Positions 1 through 8,463 of a DNA stretch of 64,000 nucleotides are shown here, piece by piece (the first letter of the stretch is position 1; each line of letters begins with the position of its first letter). The position numbers and the translations under genes were made by a program. The stretch comes from Actinomucor elegans. Its lineage: Eukaryota > Mucoromycota > Mucoromycetes > Mucorales > Mucoraceae. The stretch covers positions 62,001 to 126,000 of the forward strand of contig JAMSLZ010000016.1 in assembly GCA_026027325.1 (NCBI GenBank), written 5' to 3'. The notes below the pieces were generated by a model. The model did no database searches, was not told the origin of the DNA, and saw nothing but the letters and a program-made list of their open reading frames with translations.

Positions 1-185
1 AGAAAAAGGTTGAAGACAAGATAGAGATGCAGAGGATTACTGTAAGACTGAATGATCCAAAAGACATGCCAACAGCTGGGAACTTTGATAATCACTTACC
101 ACTGCGGCAGCGCAGTTGGAAGACAAGCAGCTTAGTTCATCGGTAGCCAAGAAGTCGCGAAGAACGTAGTAGCCATCAAGGCCTA

Positions 186-3100
186 CTAGACAGAAGGAGC
201 GAAGAACCAGGCATCACCAGGATCTGGATCTGGAGCGATAGCAGCAAGAGGATGACACAGCGTGTCAATCACATAGAGAACCTCAAGGAGTGCAGACCAG
301 AAAGACGGTGGACCATTGGATGCTTTCAAGGGCAACAAGTTCAGGGCATGATCAATGCGATTGACATCTGGCGGAGCAGCAGGTAATTGGCACAGAAGGC
401 GAGGATCAATGCCACGGCAATTGAACACAAAGTGATCTCGAGAGAGCCGGCAACCAGTGAAACAAGGACACAATTCATCACGGTTAGCGAAACGGCCTAA
501 CCGCCATCGAACAAGACGACTGCGAGCAGCACGAGTCATAGGCAGGTACAGTATTGGATCAGGCTTTGAAGTAGAGGGCCGACAAGCACGCAAAAGAACC
601 GATTTACCAGTGTGAGCAGCAGCAGCCATTTGCTTGTCAAAGAGATCTTGCCAGTAGCCAGAGAACCAGGACTTGAGACGAGAGGCTGTAGGTACAGGAT
701 TGGGCAATGCCATATACATAGGATTGAGATATAGAAGCTTGTTCAATCGAGTGTAGCCAAGACCAGAAGGAGAATTGTCTCGAGAAGAGTTCAGCAAGGA
801 TATCAAGCAATCATCAGGAAGCCATTGCGATCGTAGGGCATACTTGGTAACCAGGACATTGTATCGATGCTTCATGGAAGGGATACAAGTGATGTGCTTC
901 GTGACATTGAACCATCGGGAGCCAACAAACATACCAACTAACCGGTTCTGAAGGTTATCCAAAGCAGTAAAGTCAGCAGCAGAGAGCCTAGATATAGCAA
1001 GACCGTACTCAAACTTGGGCCGAATGAAGGTAGTATATAACCGAGAACAGAGCAAGAGAGAGAAGCCATTGCGGTTGACACCAACCGAATTCAGTAGAGC
1101 CATGGTTTTGACAGCACCACCAGACCGTTTAGCCAGGATACCCGGACCATCAAGACCTTTCTTGTTGAATGGCATACCAAGATACGTGAACTCGTTCACT
1201 GCAGGCAGAGGAACATCATAGAGACTCAGTCTAAAGTTGGTAGACGTAGAGGAGGTCACAGAGGGAGCGTTCAGGACAGCACACTTGGTAGGATTCCAAC
1301 GATAGCCCAGTACTCTTGAATGATCAGCAGCTAAATTCAACATATTTTGCACCTCATGTTTGGAGCCAAAGATTGCCACATCGTCGGCAAACAGAAGACA
1401 GTTAATGGCCACAGCCTCAGCAGATCCAGGAGGAGACACCACAGCAGTAGTATCCGAAGCTTCAGACCGAAGGAGCTCAGGCAAGGAGTTGATGTACAAA
1501 GAGTACAAGTGAGGACTCAACACCGAGCCTTGGAGTACACCAGTGGCAGGGGAGAAAGAGGAAGAGATGTGGTTGGCAATCAATACGGAGATGGATACAT
1601 CATCAAATAGATTGACCAGCAGACCAAGGAGAGGCCGAGGCAGAGATGAATTCTCAAGAGCATTCCAGATCACACATCGATCAACAGTGTCATAGGCAGC
1701 CTTAATATCCAGAAAAGCAACAACAGGATAGTGGTGATGAACCAAGAAGTAGTTGTGCATCAGGTCGTGCAGACAGAGGGCTTGATCCAGAGGACTACGC
1801 ATGGGACGGAAGCCACCTTGTGCGAGATCTAGAGAAGGCGAATGGTCATAGACGCTTTGTGCAATGGTAATCTCAAACAACTTACGCATCACCGAAGTCA
1901 AAGAAATTGGCCTGTAGTTGGCAGGATCAGAAGCATCACCTTTCTTGAAGATAGGAAAGACCTGAGCTTGACGCCATAGAACCGGTGTATAGCACCATTG
2001 GTAACAAACCTGGAATAGCAAAGAAAGAACAGGAGCAAGTAAATCACCAGCAGCCTTGAGCATTTCAGCTTTTAGATGATCAGGACCAGGAGCTTTGCGA
2101 TTCGGCAACTGTTTGATATGCTCAACCAAGGTTTCCACCGAGAAAATCCAAGACACTTCTTCATCAGACACCAGGAAAGGCACTTCTAAACCAAAGTCAG
2201 GAGCAGCCAGGGGACGAGAAGCAGTCGACAAAAGAGAACCATCATACACTGTAGCCAGGTGTGTAGCCATAGAATCGACTGATGCTTGAGGGCCATCAGG
2301 ATGAGCATACGTAGCAGAGGTTTCTTTCCGGCGTTTCAGCCTAGACATGGTAGCAGTGGCCTTGGCAAAGTCCTTTTGGAGTGACATGCAAAAGTTTTTC
2401 CAGGAGAGCCTTTTTGCAGTAGCAACAGCACGACGAAACGACTTGTGAGCTTGCAGATGAAGATGCCAGTAATAAGCCTTGTCAACACCAAATGAATGAC
2501 GCCAACGGCAATAGAGGCGATCACGTTCTCGAGCAGCAGCTTCCAGATCAGCAGTCCAGTACTTCTTCCAATGACCAGGACGGGGAGCCTTAGACCCAAT
2601 GGATTCATCCATCGCCTGATAGAGACACTCATTCAGAGATGCATTGAGTGAATCTATAGATGGACGAGTATCCGGAGGAGAACCAACCAGACCAGCAAGA
2701 GTATCCTTCAAGGGAGCAACCAGACACCGAAACCGAGTATGGAACAGAGCCAAAGGCTCAGACTCAGCCAGCCGACTGAGGTTCCATGTCCTACGAGGGG
2801 CCAGCACCGAAGAGTCACCTACACCAGAAGAGCCACCAGAATCAGCAATGTATTTGAACCCCAACTGAAGCAGACGATGATCCGAGCCCAGAGACAGATC
2901 GGATGCCACAGAAAGAGAAGCAGATACCATACCAGAACCACCAATGTTGGTCAAGAACAAGTCAATGATACTGCTCGCCACAGCACCATTTCTAAAGGTA
3001 CAGTATGTATCAATACCATACGCCAAGGAAGAGTTCAACACTGAGAGATTGCGTTCTTCAATCCAAGGAAGCAGAGCTAGACCGCGAGGATTTGTTGCAG

Positions 3101-3593
3101 AATCACCAGTAACATCACCAAGGCGTGCATTAAAGTCACCGCAGATAATAGTATCAGAGTGCAGAGGCAGTGAATTCAGAGAAGAGAGCACCAGATCACG
3201 AGAGAGACTGGGTGGAAAGTAGACACAATGCACATTGACTTTGTCAACCTTGATCGACAGAGTATATGCATTGTAAGACGGAAGTTGAGAGACAGTAAAA
3301 GGACAGTGAGGAGAAATGAGAGCAGTGACACCACCTGAGCCACGTCCATTGGCATTAGTGACAGTTTGACCGTACAGATGATATTGAGACCAATCGGTAG
3401 GGATCAACCCAGAGGTAAGCCAAGTTTCAGTAATCAAGAGGATATCACAAGAGAGAGCATGAGAGAGTACATCATGGATGGTAGTGACCCGAAGACCATT
3501 GGCATTCCACAATGCCAGAGAGAAGGAGCGGACAGGATTGTTCAAAGGAGTGACAGGAGTAGCAGAAATGAAAGGAGGGACTGAAGATGTCAT
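186..3593 (-). CDS. LINE ORF2: APE endonuclease - reverse transcriptase
   Basis: 1135 aa, uninterrupted. An N-terminal apurinic-type endonuclease (about residues 25-245) shows WNANG near 30, TETW near 56, GDFNA at 152-156 and SDHR at 237-240. The reverse transcriptase (about 495-770) shows KAPGPDH, YRPISLTS, FLDIKAAYD at 627-635, GVLQGSVLSP and the catalytic FADD at 735-738. Near residue 1050 lies a CPC...H....C cysteine/histidine motif typical of LINE C-termini. I see no RNase H domain. The enzyme should nick the tRNA-Ala gene and copy the LINE RNA there. The start codon overlaps the ORF1 stop (TAATG), suggesting coupled translation. The clade (Tad-, L1/Tx1- or other) cannot be settled by eye. 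Confidence 0.96.
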   Translation of the reverse strand: MTSSVPPFISATPVTPLNNPVRSFSLALWNANGLRVTTIHDVLSHALSCDILLITETWLTSGLIPTDWSQYHLYGQTVTNANGRGSGGVTALISPHCPFTVSQLPSYNAYTLSIKVDKVNVHCVYFPPSLSRDLVLSSLNSLPLHSDTIICGDFNARLGDVTGDSATNPRGLALLPWIEERNLSVLNSSLAYGIDTYCTFRNGAVASSIIDLFLTNIGGSGMVSASLSVASDLSLGSDHRLLQLGFKYIADSGGSSGVGDSSVLAPRRTWNLSRLAESEPLALFHTRFRCLVAPLKDTLAGLVGSPPDTRPSIDSLNASLNECLYQAMDESIGSKAPRPGHWKKYWTADLEAAARERDRLYCRWRHSFGVDKAYYWHLHLQAHKSFRRAVATAKRLSWKNFCMSLQKDFAKATATMSRLKRRKETSATYAHPDGPQASVDSMATHLATVYDGSLLSTASRPLAAPDFGLEVPFLVSDEEVSWIFSVETLVEHIKQLPNRKAPGPDHLKAEMLKAAGDLLAPVLSLLFQVCYQWCYTPVLWRQAQVFPIFKKGDASDPANYRPISLTSVMRKLFEITIAQSVYDHSPSLDLAQGGFRPMRSPLDQALCLHDLMHNYFLVHHHYPVVAFLDIKAAYDTVDRCVIWNALENSSLPRPLLGLLVNLFDDVSISVLIANHISSSFSPATGVLQGSVLSPHLYSLYINSLPELLRSEASDTTAVVSPPGSAEAVAINCLLFADDVAIFGSKHEVQNMLNLAADHSRVLGYRWNPTKCAVLNAPSVTSSTSTNFRLSLYDVPLPAVNEFTYLGMPFNKKGLDGPGILAKRSGGAVKTMALLNSVGVNRNGFSLLLCSRLYTTFIRPKFEYGLAISRLSAADFTALDNLQNRLVGMFVGSRWFNVTKHITCIPSMKHRYNVLVTKYALRSQWLPDDCLISLLNSSRDNSPSGLGYTRLNKLLYLNPMYMALPNPVPTASRLKSWFSGYWQDLFDKQMAAAAHTGKSVLLRACRPSTSKPDPILYLPMTRAARSRLVRWRLGRFANRDELCPCFTGCRLSRDHFVFNCRGIDPRLLCQLPAAPPDVNRIDHALNLLPLKASNGPPSFWSALLEVLYVIDTLCHPLAAIAPDPDPGDAWFFAPSV

Positions 3594-4537
3594 TATTGTG
3601 ACATTTCAGTATCGCTATCACCAGAGATGTCTTTACCAGAACGACGGAAAGCAAAAGCAGCCTTCTTGGGATCTTGTTCAGCAAGCCGGCGACGAGCATC
3701 CACCATGACATGGTCGAGAGTTTCATCATCCATCCATCCTTTCTCAACAAAGGAGCGGCCAACAGAGGAGACAAGCAAGGGACGTACAAAAGACAAGGTA
3801 TTGATGCATCGAGAGTGGACAATCTTGGCCATTTCATTAGCCCTAGCATCCAGTGAAAGAGAGTCATAGCGTGGATCAGCTAAATGGGCAGGGTCCAAAG
3901 GATCAAAATCCTTGATAAATTCGGCTTCGGCAATAGTCATAAGCTCAGTGAACCTGTCTACATACTGAGTATGTAACAAGATACCAATGACACCAGAGGC
4001 GGGGAAACAGACATCAATCACACGGCCAGTATCAACACCAGCACGACGGAGACGCGACCGGACTTCCAACCGGTCAAACTTGCGCGAACGGCCAAGGTAC
4101 ACGTAGGTAAAACCTTGTGGGCCCTGGGCTTCTGCGGTCTTGAACACACGGGCTGCAGCAATGCGTTTCTTCAGCGAAACAGAACCAGAATTCTTACTCT
4201 TTTGGCGAGTAGGAGCAGCGGTAACAGAAGCAAATGTGGGTTTAGCCACTTTTACTTCAGGGGAGACTTGAGAATTAACCAATGGTTGATCAACATTGGC
4301 AATGGGATTCGAGATTTTGGACATGAGCTTTGAGATCTCGGTACGTAATTGCTGGTTTTCATCAGCAAGGGCTTGTTTTTCTGACTGTAAGGTTTGAATC
4401 GTGTCTTTCAAAGCTTGAAGCTCTTGGAAAGCAGTTTGGTGTTGTTGCACTTGTTGAACGACAGAAAAGACCATTTGCTGCAATTGCATTTGGTCAATTA
4501 GGCCAGATGGCTCAGAGGCATGTTGAACATTGGACAT
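3593..4537 (-). CDS. LINE ORF1 protein (coiled-coil, RNA-binding type)
   Basis: 314 aa. Residues about 15-85 are rich in Q, L and E with heptad spacing (an LQSEKQALADENQQL-type stretch), a likely trimerising coiled coil. A basic linker follows, then a conserved C-terminal domain with FTYVYLGRSRKFDR and ILLHTQYV segments that looks like the RRM-like part of LINE ORF1 proteins. No CCHC knuckle is seen. By analogy with LINE ORF1p it should coat the element RNA. It is nearly identical in copies 1, 3 and 4 but different in the coiled coil of copy 5. It ends MSQ-stop with the stop overlapping the ORF2 ATG. Confidence 0.9.
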   Translation of the reverse strand: MSNVQHASEPSGLIDQMQLQQMVFSVVQQVQQHQTAFQELQALKDTIQTLQSEKQALADENQQLRTEISKLMSKISNPIANVDQPLVNSQVSPEVKVAKPTFASVTAAPTRQKSKNSGSVSLKKRIAAARVFKTAEAQGPQGFTYVYLGRSRKFDRLEVRSRLRRAGVDTGRVIDVCFPASGVIGILLHTQYVDRFTELMTIAEAEFIKDFDPLDPAHLADPRYDSLSLDARANEMAKIVHSRCINTLSFVRPLLVSSVGRSFVEKGWMDDETLDHVMVDARRRLAEQDPKKAAFAFRRSGKDISGDSDTEMSQ

Positions 4538-4734
4538 TTCGAAATGGCGAAAAATTCAAGATGTCGAAAACTTGATGAAATGTTCTGAAAAAAAAACTGC
4601 AGATAGTACTCGGCGAGGCGAAGATGGATGTGCAATTTTTATAGATGGATGTAAAGTAGTTGTTGAGATATTCGGCTTTGAAAAAGTGGATTTTTGAAAA
4701 AAGTTTTCAAAAGCGAAAGAAGAGGGGGATGTAG

Positions 4735-4748
4735 CTCAGTTTAAAGAT
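4735..4748 (+). repeat. Target-site remnant: first 14 nt of tRNA-Ala
   Basis: GGGGATGTAGCTCA is identical to bases 1-14 of the intact tRNA-Ala at 28015. It lies between the 5' end of LINE copy 1 and the 3' end of the half-LINE. Only the first half of the A box is kept, so it is not a working tRNA gene. Confidence 0.9.
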
Positions 4749-6683
4749 TTTGTTTATTGATAGTATTCTATATGCATTCGCTCTATGGAGCATTTAGTTG
4801 CAATACCAGGAGCAAAGCAGCAAAAAGTCTATATTATAGGTTGTACAATAAATCCTAAGCTCCTAATGGAGGTTTAGACCAAACTATAAAAAGACAACAA
4901 AAAACTACGGGAAAGAAATGAAGAACATAAAAAAGATGAAAGATGAGAAGCAGCAGAAGATTGGGGGTGGGAACTGTTCACATGGGGAACACCTCGACAG
5001 ACACACCGCAGCCAAACCAAAAGACATACACCAACATCCGGGAATCCACAAAAAAGCAAGAAAAAAAGGAGAGAACTAAGAAGCAAAAGCAAACAGCGTT
5101 GGAAAGGGTACTAGGACCAGAAGAAAAGAAAGATCAAGAGAGAGAGGGAGAGAGAAAAAGGAAAACGACGAAAGCGGCAAGCAAGAGAAAAAACGGGGGA
5201 ATTACTCGGTCATCATCTCCGCTTCTTCCACTTGAGAGACAGTCGGAGAGGGGACGCGAGACAACAGAGACGCAGTTTCCTTGTCATGATGAAGGAGATA
5301 GCTTAGGTAGCACAAGCGCTGTTTCCTTGCTAACCTCTTTTCATCAGAGGGTGGACTTGAGGAGGAGCTGGTGGGACCAGGAGGAGAAGAAGCAGAGCGG
5401 GCAGCGAGTTCTTCAGCCAAAATGGAATCGAATTGCTTTTGGTTTATTCGCTCTTTTTCAAGAAACGAACGAGCAACAGAGACACGAAGAGGACGACGGA
5501 CAAACGAGACAGCACGGAGACAACGAAGGTTTTCAACCTCGCGAGCCTTTTGGACTCGCAAGTCACCAGAAAGAGAAGCAAACTTGGGATCCTTGAGGTT
5601 GGCAGGGTCGTAAGGATCAAAATCCAGGCAAGGGGAACCACCACGGCCATTGGCATGCATAGCTGTAGTAAATTCTAGTGTATAGTCGTTATGCAACAGG
5701 AACGAAACAACACGACTTGTAGGATATTGTATATCCAGAATGCGAGAGTTGTTCAAGCCAATGGCCTGAAGGGACTGACGCAGTTCTTTCAACGGGCGGC
5801 GAACAGAGGTAGAGTAGTACACAAACTGATATCCTGGAGGGATACCAGTGTTAGGGCCAAAGAGGCGAGCAATTGTGGCGGCAGCACGGCGAGGTGGTGG
5901 AAGCAAAGTCTTCTTTTTTGGTTTCTTGCTGCACACATTGGTGGCAGCAACAGAAGCATAGCTAGCTGTTGACTTACCAACAACAGCAGCACCAGAAGAA
6001 GGAAGAGGAAGAGTAACAGCCTTGGTGGTGATTTTAGCCTTTTTAGGGGCCAAAAGAGAGGCAACTTGAGCTTCGAGAGCTCGGCGAGCAGATTCAGATT
6101 CTGCAAGAGCCTTTTGCAGTCGAAAGATTTCGCTATAAGCGTCTTCAAGTCGACTCAAACGCTGATTGACCTCTTGCATGAATGGTTGTAATGCTGATTG
6201 ATCAACAATACCGGTCATTTTGGTGGTAGTGGGAGCAGTAGCTGGTGAAAAATCCAAACTGAAGGCTGGTGGTGTCTGTAGTTTGGTAGGCGTGAGGTGT
6301 GAGTAGCTGGTCGACGTTTTTTTAAGTGAAAATAAATCGGCTTGAAAAAGAGGTGGTGAAAGCGATGAAAACTGCCTTTTAACACCCAATGAAAAAAATT
6401 CAGCGTGCTTTTGGGGCGGAGAGGAAGGTTCTGACAAAGTTTGAACTTGATCGGAAGAGATGATGTTGCGATCTTGCTTCGTAATGTTTTCACAATGGAG
6501 AGATGGCGAAATCGGACAAATGTGTTCAGAATTTGACGAGATTTTGTCAGATGAAGGAGATGAAGACACAGAAATGTTGGCCAGTACTGTTTTGATAGAT
6601 TGGTTATTAGTTTTGCTGAGGTTAGTCGTGTTTAAACTGCTTAAAAAATTTTTTTCACTACAACAAGTGTAAAAAAATTGGTT
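4749..6683 (-). mobile_element. Half-LINE: ORF1-only non-autonomous element
   Basis: A 1935-bp unit bounded on both sides by GGGGATGTAGCTCA, like the full LINEs. It has one long ORF (5202-6569), an ORF1 homologue, and no trace of endonuclease or RT. Its 3' end shares the LINE terminus (GTTTAAAGATT next to the target repeat), a CTCTATGGAG element matching CTCTATAGAG in the LINEs, and a small hairpin (CTCC-TAAT-GGAG) placed like the LINE hairpin CCCT...AGGG. This suggests it is mobilised in trans by the LINE ORF2 protein. Mammalian HAL1 ('half-a-LINE') is an analogy of form only. Confidence 0.8.
5202..6569 (-). CDS. ORF1-like protein of the half-LINE
   Basis: 455 aa, longer than the 314-aa LINE ORF1. 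An extra Ser/Pro-rich N-terminus (about 1-120) is followed by a coiled coil (about 125-175, with LQKALAESESARRALEAQV), a basic linker KKPKKKT and the conserved domain GYQFVYYSTSVRRPLKELRQ...FLLHNDY...LDFDPYDPANLKDPKFASL, which aligns with YVYLGRSRKFDRLEV...ILLHTQYV...KDFDPLDPAHLADPRYDSL of the LINE ORF1. The Ser/Pro-rich tail also differs. The clear divergence says this is an old separate lineage, not a recent deletion of the neighbouring LINE. The ORF is open, so protein production may still be selected. Confidence 0.85.
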   Translation of the reverse strand: MSSSPSSDKISSNSEHICPISPSLHCENITKQDRNIISSDQVQTLSEPSSPPQKHAEFFSLGVKRQFSSLSPPLFQADLFSLKKTSTSYSHLTPTKLQTPPAFSLDFSPATAPTTTKMTGIVDQSALQPFMQEVNQRLSRLEDAYSEIFRLQKALAESESARRALEAQVASLLAPKKAKITTKAVTLPLPSSGAAVVGKSTASYASVAATNVCSKKPKKKTLLPPPRRAAATIARLFGPNTGIPPGYQFVYYSTSVRRPLKELRQSLQAIGLNNSRILDIQYPTSRVVSFLLHNDYTLEFTTAMHANGRGGSPCLDFDPYDPANLKDPKFASLSGDLRVQKAREVENLRCLRAVSFVRRPLRVSVARSFLEKERINQKQFDSILAEELAARSASSPPGPTSSSSSPPSDEKRLARKQRLCYLSYLLHHDKETASLLSRVPSPTVSQVEEAEMMTE

Positions 6684-6697
6684 GGGGATGTAGCTCA
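6684..6697 (+). repeat. Target-site remnant: first 14 nt of tRNA-Ala
   Basis: GGGGATGTAGCTCA between the half-LINE 5' end and the LINE copy 3 3' end. It is the duplicated insertion target. Confidence 0.9.
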
Positions 6698-7011
6698 GTT
6701 TAAAGATTATATTTTATTTATAAGTAGTTATATGGGCAAACTCTATAGAGCATCTAGCCTAACTATATGAAAAGTGTTTAAAATAAACATAGAAAAAAGT
6801 ATAAAAAACCCTGAGACCCACAAGGGAGAAAAAGGTTGAAGACAAGAGAGAGAACCAGTAGACTATTGCAGCTCTGAGTGATCCAAAAGGCAGGCCAACA
6901 GCTGGGAACTTTGATAATCACTTACCACCGTGGCTGCGCAGTTGAAAGACAAACAGGCTGGTTCATCAATAGAACAGAGAAAAGGAGAGGCTCAATAAAC
7001 CAAGAAGGGGT

Positions 7012-7628
7012 TTATATGGCAGGAGTAGCAGCAAACCAAGCATCACCTGGATCCGGATCATGAACAAGTGTGGCAAGAGGATGACACAGCGTGTCAATCA
7101 CATAGAGCAGTTCAAGAAGAGCAGGCCAGAAAGGAGGTGGACCAGCAGAGGCTTTGGTAGGCAAGCAATTGAGGGCATGGTCGATAGCATTGACATCCGG
7201 AGGAGTATCAGGCAGTTGAGAGAACAGGCTTGGGTCTATACCACGGCAGTCAAAGACAAAATGGTCTCGAGAGAGTCGGGAGCCAGAGAAACAGGGACAC
7301 AGTTCATCACGGTTGGTGAACCTACCAAGACGCCATCGAACCAACCGACTACGTGCAGTGCGAGTCATTGGAAGATACAAGATTGGATCAGGCCGAGAAG
7401 TACATGGTCGACAAGCACGCAAGAGAACAGATCTACCAGATGTAGCAGCAGCAGCCATTTGGTCATCAAACAAGTTTTGCCAGCATTGTGAAAACCAAGA
7501 GCGGAGACGCGAGACTGTTGGAACCGGATTAGGGAGCGCAAGGTACATGGAATTGCATTTTAAAAGCTTTTCCAGCCGAGTATACGGGATACCAGAATCA
7601 CCTGAATTCAGCATGGACACCAGGCAGT
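7012..7628 (-). pseudogene. LINE copy 3 ORF2, C-terminal piece
   Basis: Encodes the last ~205 residues, including the CPCF..SRLSRDHFVFDC cysteine/histidine motif, nearly identical to the same part of copy 4. The reading frame is broken at 7629 by the chromodomain-DDE transposon. The region resumes at 10133. Confidence 0.92.
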
Positions 7629-7849
7629 GAAGAACATTTAGTATTACAGAAATATGTTCAAAATAGTACAATATATAAAAAAATTAGGAAATAATAGATT
7701 TTTTTGAATACAAATAATAATATAAATAAATTTTATTCTAAAATAGAACAAGTAACCAACATTTTATTTATGGATAAAAAGGCAACATTATATTTATGCC
7801 TTGATTTTTTAGGAAAGTTAAAAATATTAAGTAGTTGTAAATGTTTATC
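7629..7849 (+). repeat. Left 221-bp terminal direct repeat
   Basis: Appears identical to 9912-10132. Bounded by the imperfect inverted ends GAAGAACATTTA / TAAATGTTTATC. Very AT-rich, with no ORF of its own. Confidence 0.92.
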
Positions 7850-8004
7850 TTGTCCTATTTTTAGACTTCCATTGCGTTTAATCACATTGAGAAATCTAAA
7901 AACAACTTCCTTGGCATCTAATTCTTGGCATGATATTTTGGAAAATATAAAAGTATCTATAATATTTGAGAATTATTTTTAAAATAACATCAATATTATA
8001 TTTA

Positions 8005-8373
8005 ATGGAAAAAATCTATTATTATGCTGTGGTTTTAACTCTAAATCCTGAAAAAAAAGATGTCAAGAATAAATCATCCGAAATATTAAACAAGAAAATA
8101 CTGCAATGGGTTGGAAATATAAAAAATATTGATAAAATTTTATATAGTGGTCCTTTCTATGATGTTGGTGAAAACAATACAAATATCCATGCCAATTTAG
8201 TGATAAAAACAATTTTAGATGATAACGAAAAAGTTAGAAATGAATATTTCAAATCCTGGTGTTTAAGAAAAGGATATGTTAGTATTAAAGAAATTTATAA
8301 TTTTAAATCATGGTTAGATTATGCAAAAAGAAATCATAAGTTCTTGGAAAATATAGAAAATATTAAAAATTGA
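8005..8373 (+). CDS. Small protein of unknown function; weak Rep-like (HUH) pattern
   Basis: About 122 aa from ATG 8005, which I prefer to an upstream in-frame ATG because the conserved-looking part starts here. I do not recognise a family with confidence. Three short segments lie in the order seen in small HUH replication proteins: YYAVVLTLNP near the N-terminus (motif I-like), NIHANLVI (H-x-N, motif II-like) and WLDYAKRNHK (tyrosine followed by lysine, motif III-like). The second histidine is absent. The stop codon TGA is part of an AAAATTGA motif (8366-8373). The related element at 40436 lacks this ORF, so it is not essential to the transposon type. Confidence 0.5.
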   Translation: MEKIYYYAVVLTLNPEKKDVKNKSSEILNKKILQWVGNIKNIDKILYSGPFYDVGENNTNIHANLVIKTILDDNEKVRNEYFKSWCLRKGYVSIKEIYNFKSWLDYAKRNHKFLENIENIKN

Positions 8374-8417
8374 ATTTTCATATATAAATAAAAGTTTATT
8401 AAATATAGAAAATATTA

Positions 8418-8425
8418 AAAATTGA
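8418..8425 (+). promoter_or_regulatory. AAAATTGA promoter-like motif
   Basis: AAAATTGA followed by ATTT, ending 39 nt before the transposase ATG at 8464. The surrounding ~25 nt (TAGAAAATATTAAAAATTG..) are duplicated about 50 nt upstream. Matches the early-gene promoter motif known from mimivirus-type giant viruses. Confidence 0.55.
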
Positions 8426-8463
8426 ATTTCTCTTTATATAAAAATACATCATTTTATTTGTTT

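Larger units (their letters stand above)
1..4734 (-). mobile_element. LINE copy 1 (APE-type non-LTR retrotransposon), 3' end cut by window edge
   Basis: Two-ORF LINE read leftwards: 5' UTR 4538-4734, ORF1 3593-4537, ORF2 186-3593, then part of the 3' UTR. Alignment by eye with copy 5 says about 130 bp of 3' UTR lie left of the window. Its 5' end abuts GGGGATGTAGCTCA, the tRNA-Ala gene start used as target by all copies here. Both ORFs are open, so this copy could be active. Its 3' UTR (1-185) differs from that of copies 3-5, although the RT half of ORF2 matches copy 5. Confidence 0.93.

Noticed and set aside
1015..2868. Open frames on the plus strand opposite LINE ORF2 (and the same in copies 3-5)
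   Set aside because: They are mirror frames of the conserved minus-strand RT gene, recur only because the LINE recurs, and encode no recognisable domain.
4735..4748. tRNA starts at LINE junctions as extra tRNA genes
   Set aside because: Only the first 14 nt exist; anticodon, B box and acceptor 3' side are absent. They are target duplications.
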